A stretch of DNA of 16,091 nucleotides from Ruminococcaceae bacterium UBA7135. Lineage in GTDB: Bacteria > Bacillota > Clostridia > Oscillospirales > Ruminococcaceae. The DNA is taken from the NCBI GenBank assembly GCA_002492075.1, contig DKXD01000037.1, positions 1 to 16,091 of the forward strand. The letters run 5' to 3'. The position numbers and the translations under genes are program-made. The notes below the pieces were generated by a model, which worked only from the letters and a program-made list of their open reading frames with translations, had not been told where the DNA came from and made no database searches. This document shows, piece by piece, positions 6,448-13,534 of this stretch (positions within the stretch are counted from its first letter, which is position 1; the number at the start of each line of letters is the position of its first letter).

Positions 6448-8114
6448 CCAACTAAATCGTATACATTGCCTGTTTCGCGGAACTTATCCCATTCGGTCGC
6501 CTTGCCGTCGGTCGCGTACTCCACCATATGCTCCTCTTTGTATATTTCATACCAAATAACGGTGCGCGTGCGAGGATACTCGGCTTCGGGGAACAGCTCC
6601 GCGCTTTGCTTGCCGTCAAGCAGGTCGGTGTACGCCTGCGGCAGATCGAAATACGATACGGGCTTGTCCGATATGGCGAAATCGTGCTTTTCGTTTACTC
6701 CCTTTATAAGCAGAATGGGATTGAAGCGCGACAGGATATAGTTGTCGGGCGCGCCGTTCAGCGGCTGATAACCGTGATCCGCCATTATTACAACAGCGGA
6801 GTTGTCGTAAACTCCGTTCTTTTTAAGGCGCTCGATAAACTCCGCGATAAGCTTTGCGGTGGCGGTTGTTTTTTGAATATAGGTGCAGTTTCCTATCCTG
6901 TTGAAGTTCTCGTCCATATCAAGAGGCACATGCGCTCCCTCCGCGTGGATAAAGCGGAACTGCTCCCCCGATGTGAGGGAAAGCGCGGGCACGTTGTTGA
7001 ACTCGCTGTGAAGAGCGTCGTTGCCCCACCTGAACTTCTCGACAGTCTGCCCGAAGTCCAGATTTTCTATATCGGACACTTTCTTAAACCTGTATGGCAG
7101 ATACTTGAACCACACATATCGCATCTCGTTTGTGAAATACTCGCCGAGTTTCAGTTCAACATCGTCGAAACTCGGGTCGTTTTCGATATCAACTTTCTTT
7201 TCGCCGTACCACGCAAGCTCGCTGTCGTAAAGGTATATGTCGCTGCCGCGCTTTTCAAGCTCCTTAAAAAGAGAGGAATCGTTAAGTGCGCGCTCCGAAT
7301 ACTTGCCGAAATCCTCCTCGTTTTTATTGATGTGCCCCGAAAGCACAAAGGGTACGGAATCGCGGGTATACGCGTACGTTGAAAGCGTGTCGGGATAATA
7401 AGTGAAGTCGTCGAACGCGCCCGCGAACTCCTCGGAGGATATCACCTCCGTAAATTCGGTCGCGCTCTGCGAGTCCACCATAAAGATAAAGAAATTCTTC
7501 TCCGAAGACGCGCCGTTAAAGCCCTCGGAAGTGCTGATGAAGTTGTTCTTTTTGGCGAAAAGGTCGTTTCGCGCCGCAGTCGTCACCAGCGAAACGTTCA
7601 GCATAACGAATACCGCAAGAGATACCCCCGCCGCATACTTCACAAACCCCTCAAGCCCCAGCTTTACGGCTGCAAAGATCAGCGCCGCTGTCAGCACCGC
7701 CAAAATTATCAGCGTTATGATATTATCGCTTGTATACGCGCTCCAGTCTATCTCCGAGCCGTCCAGCGCGGGAAGATGGGCGCTTAGAAAGTTCCCTTGT
7801 ATATAAAGTGCTAGGAACACGCCGAAAAGCACGATAAGAACCACCCTATACGGCGTTTTCGAGAATTTTCGGCACAGAAAATACAGCCCAGTAAACACCG
7901 CCGAAGCTCCGAGGAAAAACATCGCGAATATCTTCAGCGTCGGAATTATCATTATCCCGAAATCGAACCAGAAGTCGTCTCTGTTGGTCGCGTACATCAT
8001 CAGAGGCTCGAACAAAAACAGCATATAACATAATGCGAATATGATGATCCAGCAGGGCACGAGGTCTTTCAGCGCACCTTTTGCGCCCGTTTTCTTTGTT
8101 GAAACGTCAGCCAT
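6444..8114 (-). CDS. LtaS/sulfatase-fold membrane transferase (paralogue 2)
   Basis: A 556-residue membrane enzyme with the same layout as its neighbour at 4467-6146: about five N-terminal helices, then an extracytoplasmic phosphatase-superfamily domain from about residue 205. Matching active-site candidates are Asp214 in FMVDSQSATEF, Thr250 in YTRDSVPF, His390/His395 in HAEGAHVPL and Asp446-His447 in IMADHGYQP. Conserved blocks shared by the two proteins include YEP/FEP near residue 36, FWFD, LPALDGS, FTYYPDTL and WYG. Keeping two full copies suggests different acceptors or sequential steps, such as primase and polymerase in some Gram-positive lipoteichoic acid pathways; that parallel is inference. 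The ATG start has AGGAG about nine bases upstream. No convincing promoter was found just upstream, so it may be weakly or separately controlled. Confidence 0.82.
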   Translation of the reverse strand: MADVSTKKTGAKGALKDLVPCWIIIFALCYMLFLFEPLMMYATNRDDFWFDFGIMIIPTLKIFAMFFLGASAVFTGLYFLCRKFSKTPYRVVLIVLFGVFLALYIQGNFLSAHLPALDGSEIDWSAYTSDNIITLIILAVLTAALIFAAVKLGLEGFVKYAAGVSLAVFVMLNVSLVTTAARNDLFAKKNNFISTSEGFNGASSEKNFFIFMVDSQSATEFTEVISSEEFAGAFDDFTYYPDTLSTYAYTRDSVPFVLSGHINKNEEDFGKYSERALNDSSLFKELEKRGSDIYLYDSELAWYGEKKVDIENDPSFDDVELKLGEYFTNEMRYVWFKYLPYRFKKVSDIENLDFGQTVEKFRWGNDALHSEFNNVPALSLTSGEQFRFIHAEGAHVPLDMDENFNRIGNCTYIQKTTATAKLIAEFIERLKKNGVYDNSAVVIMADHGYQPLNGAPDNYILSRFNPILLIKGVNEKHDFAISDKPVSYFDLPQAYTDLLDGKQSAELFPEAEYPRTRTVIWYEIYKEEHMVEYATDGKATEWDKFRETGNVYDLVG

Positions 8115-8186
8115 AGCGTTTGCTCCTTTGTTGAATGTAAAAAGTCTGATACTGATCTCCCATTAAAAGCAGACAAACTATCTTGC

Positions 8187-8215
8187 TTTCTCCCACCAGC
8201 TTCGCGGGGGAGAGA
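8187..8215. repeat. REP-like hairpin in the gap before paralogue 2
   Basis: TCTCCC at 8189-8194 pairs with GGGAGA at 8208-8213. Further CC/GG and GC/GC pairs close on a three-base loop, with two bulged adenines, giving about 13 pairs. It lies in the non-coding gap between the rpmB terminator and the transferase gene. Its form resembles dispersed palindromic repeats in gut Clostridia. It is not followed by a T run on either strand, so it is a poor terminator. Confidence 0.5.
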
Positions 8216-8302
8216 AAACAGCTTTTTGTCTTTGTTTCCATTGAAGAACGGTACAAGCTCCGCCGCTCTTGCGGCAAACGGCAAAATACCTCCTAAAAAG
8301 GC

Positions 8303-8327
8303 AAAAGAGCCGTTCTAAGACGGCTCT
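8303..8327 (-). terminator. Intrinsic terminator of rpmB
   Basis: An eight-base perfect stem (AGAGCCGT with ACGGCTCT, loop of six) begins about 16 bases past the rpmB stop. On the minus strand it is followed by TTTTGCCTTTTT, the classic form of a Rho-independent terminator. Confidence 0.85.
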
Positions 8328-8342
8328 CAATGGGTTATAATA

Positions 8343-8531
8343 TCAACCGGCTCTCTGAACCAGACCCGAACGCAGGCAGCGTGAGCAAACATTAACTCTG
8401 CAAGGAGTTCCGTTTACAACAGCCTTTACCTTCTTGACATTGGGCTTGAAAGTTCTGTTGGAGCGTCTATGAGAGTGAGATACCTTAATGCCAAAGGTAA
8501 CACTCTTGCCGCAAATTTCGCACTTAGCCAT
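8343..8531 (-). CDS. rpmB: 50S ribosomal protein L28
   Basis: A 62-residue ribosomal large-subunit protein starting MAKCEICGK, with the typical central block SHSHRRSNRTFKPN and C-terminal VCSRCLRSGLV. The two CxxC pairs (Cys4/Cys7 and the CSRC pair) mark the zinc-binding form. Length is normal for the family. The start at 8531 is chosen over a GTG three codons upstream because it gives the canonical N terminus and sits eight bases after AGGCGG. The gene forms a single-gene unit with its own promoter and terminator, as is common for rpmB in Clostridia. Cells with zinc-binding L28 often hold a cysteine-free copy for zinc shortage; none is seen here. Confidence 0.96.
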   Translation of the reverse strand: MAKCEICGKSVTFGIKVSHSHRRSNRTFKPNVKKVKAVVNGTPCRVNVCSRCLRSGLVQRAG

Positions 8532-8590
8532 ATATGACACCGCCTTTCAAATGAGGACACACCTCTAATATTTTATCAGTAACAAAAGAT

Positions 8591-8619
8591 ATTATAACAC
8601 AACACACCGAAAATTGCAA
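8591..8619 (-). promoter_or_regulatory. Promoter of rpmB
   Basis: On the minus strand TTGCAA (8614-8619) and TATAAT (8591-8596) are 17 bases apart. The predicted start of transcription lies about 50 bases before the L28 start codon. The strong -10 fits a highly expressed ribosomal protein gene. Confidence 0.75.
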
Positions 8620-8661
8620 GTACTTTTTCGCAGTCTCAAAAATTTTGTGTATCTTGCACAA

Positions 8662-9663
8662 TCAAAGCACGATAAATCCGACTTTTTTCTGTACCTTTTG
8701 CAGAGTTTTGCGGCTTACCTTGAACGCCTTTTCCGCGCCTTGCTTCATACAGCTCTCGATATAGCCCTTATCGGCAGAGAGCCGCTTGTACTCGTCCTGC
8801 ATGGGCGCTAACTTATCCGCGACGGCTTCTCCGACGGCAAGTTTGAAATCGCCGTAGCCCTTGCCGCGGAACTCCTCCTCGATCTGCTCGAACGTCTTGT
8901 CCGTCACCGCTCCGTAAATAGACATCAGGTTGATTATGCCGTCCTTGCCCTCTCTCGCGCAGACCTCGGTCTCGCTGTCGGTTACGGCGCGTTTGAACTT
9001 TCGGATAATCGTGTCGCGGTCGTCAAGCACCCACACGGAAGCGTTCGGGTTTTCGTCGGACTTGGACATTTTCTTCGCCGGGTCTTGAAGCGACATCACC
9101 TTGGCAGTTGCCTTTGTTACATAGCCCTCGGGCATTGTGAACACGTCGCCGTAAATGCCGTTGAAGCGCTGAACGATATTCCGCGCAAGCTCCAGATGCT
9201 GAAGCTGATCCACTCCCACCGGAACGAGATCGGCTTGATAAAGCAGAATGTCCGCCGCCATAAGCACGGGGTAAGTAAACAGTCCCGCGTTGATGTTTTC
9301 GGGGTGCTTTGCGGACTTGTCCTTGAACTGCGTCATTCTGGACAACTCGCCGAACTGCGTATAGCAGCTGAGTATCCACGAAAGCTCGGCATGATGGGGG
9401 TTATGTCCCTGCACGAACAGCGTGGAGCGCTCGGGGTCTAAGCCCATTGCGATAAGCAATGTGTAGCTTTCCTTTATTTGCGCGCGCAATTTCACGGGGT
9501 CTTGGCGCACGGTTATCGAGTGGAGGTCGGCTATCCCATAGGTGCAGTCGAACTCCTCCTGCATTTTTATCCAGTTCTGCATCGCGCCGAGGTAGTTGCC
9601 GAGGTGCGGCGTATTTGTTGGCTGGATAAGGCTTAAGATCTTCTTTTTCTTCTGTTCTTCCAT
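8662..9663 (-). CDS. trpS: Tryptophanyl-tRNA synthetase
   Basis: A 333-residue class I aminoacyl-tRNA synthetase that charges tRNA-Trp in the cytoplasm. It shows the HIGH-type signature in QPTNTPHLGNYLGA (HLGN at about 20-23) and a perfect KMSKS loop (about 198-202, in PAKKMSKSDEN). The conserved GVDQLQHLELAR block lies between them. Length matches the bacterial family. The start at 9663 is chosen because AAAGGA lies six bases upstream. The gene begins 39 bases after the upstream methyltransferase stop, which suggests shared transcription. There is no room for a T-box leader in that gap, unlike many Gram-positive trpS genes. A weak hairpin (TTGTG/CACAA) followed by AATTTTT lies right after the stop and may terminate it. 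Confidence 0.96.
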   Translation of the reverse strand: MEEQKKKKILSLIQPTNTPHLGNYLGAMQNWIKMQEEFDCTYGIADLHSITVRQDPVKLRAQIKESYTLLIAMGLDPERSTLFVQGHNPHHAELSWILSCYTQFGELSRMTQFKDKSAKHPENINAGLFTYPVLMAADILLYQADLVPVGVDQLQHLELARNIVQRFNGIYGDVFTMPEGYVTKATAKVMSLQDPAKKMSKSDENPNASVWVLDDRDTIIRKFKRAVTDSETEVCAREGKDGIINLMSIYGAVTDKTFEQIEEEFRGKGYGDFKLAVGEAVADKLAPMQDEYKRLSADKGYIESCMKQGAEKAFKVSRKTLQKVQKKVGFIVL

Positions 9664-9702
9664 AATGTGTCCTTTCATTTTGCGTAATTGAAATTTAGCC
9701 GA

Positions 9703-10473
9703 TTAATTATCCGAAAGCCGCTGCTTAATTGCCACAGCAGTAAACTCTCCGGGTATTTTTTCGTTTGTCCACGCGGGATGTTCATCAAACCTTTTCAGAA
9801 CAAACCCGCTGTTAATAATCGAATTTATTATCTCGCTGACCGTATATTTCCTGTAACTGCACCGAGGCATTTGTTCTCGAATATCTTCTTCCCAAAAACG
9901 AGCGTGCGCCATTTCCCCTTCAAAAACTTCCGTTGAAAAGTAACTCATAGACGGCTGCTCCAGATTTAAAATATCCTTTATTTTTGTAAACGGATGGAAA
10001 TCGCTGCATATCATTTTGCCGCCGTCTTTCAACAACAAGTGCATAATGCGCATAAATTCATCAATGTCGTGAAAATAGTGCAATACGCCGCCTTCCATAA
10101 ACACTATGTCAAAGCTGCCGCCATACCGCCTTATGTCGATCTCCAATATATCGCATACCTCATAATTCAAGTTGACATTTGCGGCCGCCGCGACTTCAAG
10201 CGCGTATTTCTTATTGTCTTCCGAAATATCAAAGACGGTAACTTCCGCACCCAAAACAGCCAAAGGGACAGCTTTCTTTCCGCAGGAGCCGCAGATATTT
10301 GCAATTTTAATGCCTTTGTAAGCATCAAAGTAATCGGAATATCTTTTCAACATTCCAATAGAATCTTCCAGATCTCTTTTGGCTCTGTCGGCGGGCGAAC
10401 CCGAATGTTTCACCCAAAACTCGTATGCGTTATATTCCCAAGCCCTTTTATTTTGAGCGGTGTAATCTGTCAT
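9703..10473 (-). CDS. Class I SAM-dependent methyltransferase
   Basis: A 256-residue cytoplasmic protein. Motif I reads IANICGSCGKKAVPLAVLG (about 57-75), followed by the ribose-binding acidic residue in VTVFDIS (D82), a CDILEID block (about 107-113), and FDIVFMEGGVLHYF (about 121-134). The first Gly-rich motif has an unusual Cys-Gly-Ser-Cys-Gly in place of the usual G-x-G-x-G pattern, a variant found in some uncharacterised small-molecule methylases. The substrate cannot be inferred. The ATG has GGAGGTGATC upstream, an extended match to the 16S 3' end, though at long spacing (13 bases). It is followed 39 bases later by trpS and preceded by a decayed aminotransferase fragment. Confidence 0.85.
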   Translation of the reverse strand: MTDYTAQNKRAWEYNAYEFWVKHSGSPADRAKRDLEDSIGMLKRYSDYFDAYKGIKIANICGSCGKKAVPLAVLGAEVTVFDISEDNKKYALEVAAAANVNLNYEVCDILEIDIRRYGGSFDIVFMEGGVLHYFHDIDEFMRIMHLLLKDGGKMICSDFHPFTKIKDILNLEQPSMSYFSTEVFEGEMAHARFWEEDIREQMPRCSYRKYTVSEIINSIINSGFVLKRFDEHPAWTNEKIPGEFTAVAIKQRLSDN

Positions 10474-10511
10474 CTTTATCTGATCACCTCCGACTTTACG
10501 CTAAAGAATCA

Positions 10512-10683
10512 TCATTTAAAATAGGCTTTTGCGCACATTCCCAAAATCTCAACGCCCTTGTCTATCTAATCGTCCGTCGGGGTGGAGAAGTTCAGACGGA
10601 GCGAGTGCGAAACCGCGCTCTCATCACTAGAAAACACGTTGCCCGACACTGCCACCACTTTTTCACAAAATCAGCTTGCCGCG
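10512..10683 (-). pseudogene. Decayed C-terminal fragment of an aminotransferase gene
   Basis: On the minus strand this stretch translates in one frame to FCEKVVAVSGNVFSSDES, then SLRLNFSTPTDD, a TAG stop, and IDKGVEILGMCAKAYFK. It matches the last 50 or so residues of the intact aminotransferase at 11741-12928 (KVAVVPGNAFLSDENAVSHS, RLNFSTPTDEQIDKGVEILG). The Gln codon CAG of the intact gene aligns with TAG here. DNA identity by eye is roughly three quarters, including an exact run of about 20 bases. There is no upstream part: the fragment begins at the stop codon of the transporter gene. It is a relic of a former second copy. Confidence 0.85.
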
Positions 10684-11721
10684 CTATCGGTGTTCCGGCA
10701 GCTGCTTTTCAAGCTCTGCGCTGCCGTGCCTGTGGGCGTGATTTTCAGAGCTTGTGTAATGAATGTGTTCGTGCGAGTGCGTTACCGTATGCCTGTGGGT
10801 CGAACCATCGTGCGTATGCGTGAACGTGTGGGAGTGCTCGTGAGAGTGCCTGTGCGCCAAAGCGTCAACGGCGGCGAGCTCCGCTCCCGCAAGCATTACG
10901 GTAAGCGCCGCAAGGTAGCTCAAAGTGAGCTTTTCGCGCAGCAAAGCAAAGGACAGAAACGCCCCGATAAACGGCGCGGCGGCATAAAACGCGCTCGTCT
11001 TTGCCGCGCCGAGCGTTTTTTGCGCTCTGATATATGTAAATATGCTCAAGCCGTATGCGACAAATCCAAGCAGAAGCGCGGGCAGGATATATTTGATTTC
11101 GGGAAACTTCTCGCCCATCGCGAAAGCCACTATCATTGAACCCGCGCCCGAAAATAAGCCTTTTATCGTCACGATTTGATGCGTGCTTTTTTCGGAGATC
11201 GAGCGGGTGCAGTTGTTTTCCAAGCCCCAGCAAACAGCCGCTCCGAGCACGAACAGCGAACCCGAAGAAAATTTCAGACTTCCCGCGCCCTCAAAGGACA
11301 AAATAGCGCTCGATAACGTTATAAGCCCGATAGCCGCCCAAAGCCGCGCGCTTACCTTTTCACGAAAGATCAGCGCGGCGATCGCCGTCGTCCCGACGAT
11401 CTCGAAATTTCCGAGAAGTGAGGCGTTTGACGACGTGCCGATACTCACGCCTATCATCAGCAAAATCGGCGCGGCAATATCCAGCACGACCATTCCGACG
11501 GTATAGGGCAGGTCTTTTCGGGCAAGACGCTCCGCGGGCTTTTCGTTTTTATAATGAAACAGGTACATTATCCCAACGCCGATACCCGCGCCGAGATAGA
11601 GGAACGCCGCCATAAACGTCGGCGGGATATTTTCGAGCAGCAGCTTCGAGCACGGCACGTTTAACGCGTAAAACAATGCGGCAGCCAACGCGTAGGCGAT
11701 TGCGATTACGGTTTTATTCAT
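10684..11721 (-). CDS. DMT/EamA-family transporter with histidine-rich tail
   Basis: A 345-residue inner-membrane protein with about ten hydrophobic helices in two homologous halves, typical of drug/metabolite transporters; recognisable blocks are ALFYALNVPCSKLLLE near the start and LREKLTLSYL (about 261-270) in the second half. After the last helix, residues 290-332 carry 16 histidines in 43 positions, with patterns such as HRHSHEHSH and THTHDGSTHRH. Such tails bind divalent metal ions in other proteins; here it could sense or buffer zinc or nickel, but the transported substrate is unknown. The start at 11721 is preferred over an upstream TTG because a G-rich stretch precedes it and the helix then begins at once. 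It follows the aminotransferase by 19 bases, so the two are probably one operon, perhaps for export of an amino acid or its product. Confidence 0.85.
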   Translation of the reverse strand: MNKTVIAIAYALAAALFYALNVPCSKLLLENIPPTFMAAFLYLGAGIGVGIMYLFHYKNEKPAERLARKDLPYTVGMVVLDIAAPILLMIGVSIGTSSNASLLGNFEIVGTTAIAALIFREKVSARLWAAIGLITLSSAILSFEGAGSLKFSSGSLFVLGAAVCWGLENNCTRSISEKSTHQIVTIKGLFSGAGSMIVAFAMGEKFPEIKYILPALLLGFVAYGLSIFTYIRAQKTLGAAKTSAFYAAAPFIGAFLSFALLREKLTLSYLAALTVMLAGAELAAVDALAHRHSHEHSHTFTHTHDGSTHRHTVTHSHEHIHYTSSENHAHRHGSAELEKQLPEHR

Positions 11722-11740
11722 TTGCCCCCCCGACTTTCGG

Positions 11741-12928
11741 TTAATCAAAAAACTCTTTGGCGCATTTGCCGAGTATCTCCACGCCCTTGTCTATCTGCTC
11801 GTCCGTCGGGGTGGAGAAGTTGAGGCGGAACGAGTGAGAAACGGCGTTCTCATCGCTCAAAAACGCGTTGCCGGGAACGACCGCTACCTTTTGATGAACG
11901 GCTTCAGTGCAAAACGCGTTCATATCGTACTTCTCGGGCACGGTCGCCCAGATGAACAGACCGCCCTGTGGTTCGGAATATGTCACGCAATCGGGCATAT
12001 TCGCTTTGAGAGCGTTTGCCATACGCGTGTATTTTTGGCGGTAAATGCTCTGCAAACGCTTTAAATGTTCGTTCCAATCAACGGTCGTAACAAAACGATA
12101 GGTCAACATTTGCGCCCAGATATTCGTGTGAACGGTGCTTGTCTGCAAGCCGACTACAGCTTTCGATACCAACTCGCTCACGCCGCAGAGATATCCCACG
12201 CGCAAGCCCGGTGCAAGCGTTTTGGAAAACGTTCCCGCGTAGAGTACGTTGTCTTTCGTGTCGAGGGATTTGAAGCTCTCAACAGGCTCTCCCGCAAAGC
12301 GCAGATCACCATAGGGATTATCCTCCAATATGTAAATGCCATACTTCTCAGCAAGCGCGAGTATTGCGCGGCGGCGCTCCAACGAAGTCGTGTTACCCGT
12401 CGGGTTCTGAAAATTCGGTATTATATAGAGAAATTTCGCGGTCGGTTCGGCTTTCAAAGCCGCCTCAAACTTATCCGGAAGTATTCCGTCGCTGTCCGTC
12501 GGAAGTCCGACAAGGCGCACGCCGTAGCTTCTGAACGCGTTCAGCGAACCAATGAAGCTGGGATCCTCACAAAAGATAACGTCGCCCTCGTTACAGAGTA
12601 TCTTGGCGGTAGTTTCGATCGCCTGCTGCGCTCCCGCGGTAACTATCACCATATCGTTCTCCGTGAACATTCCCTTAGAACGCAGATCATCTTCCAGCCA
12701 GCGGCGCAGCGGCATATACCCTTCCGTCACGGAGTATTGGAGCGCGTTTATCGGCTCGCTTGCGAATATTTCATCGGAGAGCTTTCGTATCGTGTCCACA
12801 GGGAACGCTTCGGGCGCGGGATTGCCCGCCGCGAAGCTTATCACCTCAGGGTCGGCGGTGAACTTCAAAATCTCGCGTATCGCTGACGGAGCAAGCCCCG
12901 CGACCTTATTTGAAAAGGGTTTTAACAT
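11741..12928 (-). CDS. PLP-dependent aminotransferase, class I/II fold
   Basis: A 395-residue cytoplasmic fold-type I aminotransferase of the LysN/2-aminoadipate and MocR-catalytic-domain group. Hallmarks are ISFAAGNPAPEAFP (about 30-43), QYSVTEGYMPLR (about 64-75), PNFQNPTG with Asn175, EDNPYGDLRF with Asp203, the Schiff-base Lys236 in GTFSKTLAPGLRVGY, and the carboxylate-binding Arg368 in SFRLNFSTP. It moves an amino group between an amino acid and 2-oxoglutarate or similar; the amino acid is not fixed by sequence. There is no N-terminal GntR domain, so it is an enzyme and not a MocR regulator. The start at 12928 has AGGTGTGAT upstream and follows a clear promoter. It leads an operon with the EamA transporter, and its 3' end is duplicated as a relic beyond that transporter. 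Confidence 0.93.
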   Translation of the reverse strand: MLKPFSNKVAGLAPSAIREILKFTADPEVISFAAGNPAPEAFPVDTIRKLSDEIFASEPINALQYSVTEGYMPLRRWLEDDLRSKGMFTENDMVIVTAGAQQAIETTAKILCNEGDVIFCEDPSFIGSLNAFRSYGVRLVGLPTDSDGILPDKFEAALKAEPTAKFLYIIPNFQNPTGNTTSLERRRAILALAEKYGIYILEDNPYGDLRFAGEPVESFKSLDTKDNVLYAGTFSKTLAPGLRVGYLCGVSELVSKAVVGLQTSTVHTNIWAQMLTYRFVTTVDWNEHLKRLQSIYRQKYTRMANALKANMPDCVTYSEPQGGLFIWATVPEKYDMNAFCTEAVHQKVAVVPGNAFLSDENAVSHSFRLNFSTPTDEQIDKGVEILGKCAKEFFD

Positions 12929-12982
12929 AAATCACACCTCGAAATCAATAGAACTTATGCTTTATCATAAACATACATTTGT

Positions 12983-13011
12983 ATTATACCACACTTTTTT
13001 CAATTTGTAAA
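12983..13011 (-). promoter_or_regulatory. Promoter of the aminotransferase-transporter operon
   Basis: On the minus strand TTTACA (13006-13011) and TATAAT (12983-12988) are 17 bases apart, about 55 bases before the aminotransferase start codon. Confidence 0.8.
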
Positions 13012-13383
13012 GAGCATATTCAGAAGAATGTTGTCCGCGGCGGTTTCCCCCGCAAAAACGCATTGGAATACGCGGGCAGCGGCATATAGGCGGGGACGGA
13101 CAGGTGAGCGCCGAATAAAACTCTTTTGGCTGCGGTAAAAGTTCACCGAAAGCTCTTTCACTTGAGGGCACGGGCTTTCGGTGTAAAGAAAATCCGGTTT
13201 AAGATCATCGTCATCAAACGGCATTAATCTGCCGTTGTATTTATTCAGCTTTCCTAAAAGATGATTGAAGTTGAGGGACTTTTCTCACCATTTTTCAGAT
13301 TTGTAGATTTTGGGGAGCTGATTACGCATAATCCAAACACTTTCGTCACTAAGAATGTGTTCGGATTTGTTGTTCATTTCTGA
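13012..13383. other. Gene-poor stretch with possible degraded coding sequence
   Basis: No convincing intact gene. On the minus strand one frame runs from an ATG at 13378-13380 through 13000 with a single TGA, giving MNNKSEHILSDESVW, then LLGKLNKYNGRLMPFDDDDL and further residues. No ribosome binding site supports it and I recognise no family. On the plus strand a 40-codon ORF (13261-13383) stops eight bases before a terminator but also lacks a ribosome binding site. The part near 13020-13130 is GC-rich and the part after 13250 AT-rich, so two DNA histories may meet here. Confidence 0.4.
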
Positions 13384-13390
13384 TATTGTA

Positions 13391-13424
13391 ACCGTCCGAA
13401 TTTTTATGAGTTCGGGCGGTTTTT
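13391..13424 (+). terminator. Intrinsic terminator, plus strand
   Basis: A ten-base stem (ACCGTCCGAA with TTCGGGCGGT, one wobble pair) with a ten-base loop is followed by a T run at 13420-13424. No intact plus-strand gene precedes it, so it may belong to a deleted gene or insulate the island that follows. Confidence 0.75.
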
Positions 13425-13441
13425 GGTATCATAATGTAAAA

Positions 13442-13458
13442 TTCGCTTCACAAGCGAA
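13442..13458. promoter_or_regulatory. Palindrome upstream of the HTH-methyltransferase promoter
   Basis: A perfect seven-base inverted repeat, TTCGCTT and AAGCGAA around CAC, sits 20 bases before the -35 box. It could be an operator for the HTH domain encoded just downstream, or a weak minus-strand terminator since TTTT follows on that strand. Confidence 0.4.
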
Positions 13459-13478
13459 AAAACTCACCAAACAAGGTA

Positions 13479-13507
13479 TTGCCTTCATCTCAATATTGTG
13501 ATATACT
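13479..13507 (+). promoter_or_regulatory. Promoter of the HTH-methyltransferase and NUDIX pair
   Basis: TTGCCT (13479-13484) and TATACT (13502-13507) are 17 bases apart, leaving a leader of about 20 bases before the ATG at 13535. Confidence 0.65.
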
Positions 13508-13534
13508 GTAAAAAACAGGGAAAGGATAATCACA

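Noticed and set aside
6528..7382. A 284-codon plus-strand frame
   Set aside because: Antisense to the second LtaS-like gene, whose motifs and ribosome binding site are clear.
8069..8284. Small minus-strand ORF of 71 codons with an AGGAGG before a TTG
   Set aside because: It overlaps the start of the transferase gene, runs through the palindromic repeat, and the spacing to TTG is only four bases; more likely repeat DNA read as protein.
8645..8661. Hairpin TTGTG/CACAA after trpS
   Set aside because: The stem has only five pairs, mostly weak; possible terminator but not strong enough to list as a feature of its own.
9664..9702. Possible T-box leader for trpS
   Set aside because: The gap to the upstream gene is only 39 bases, too short for a T-box, and no T-box core or terminator is visible.
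12065..12886. A 273-codon plus-strand frame
   Set aside because: It is antisense to the well-supported aminotransferase, with no start signal and no recognisable motif.
13261..13383. A 40-codon plus-strand ORF ending eight bases before a terminator
   Set aside because: An in-frame stop lies just upstream, there is no ribosome binding site, and no family is recognised; kept only as a possible gene relic.
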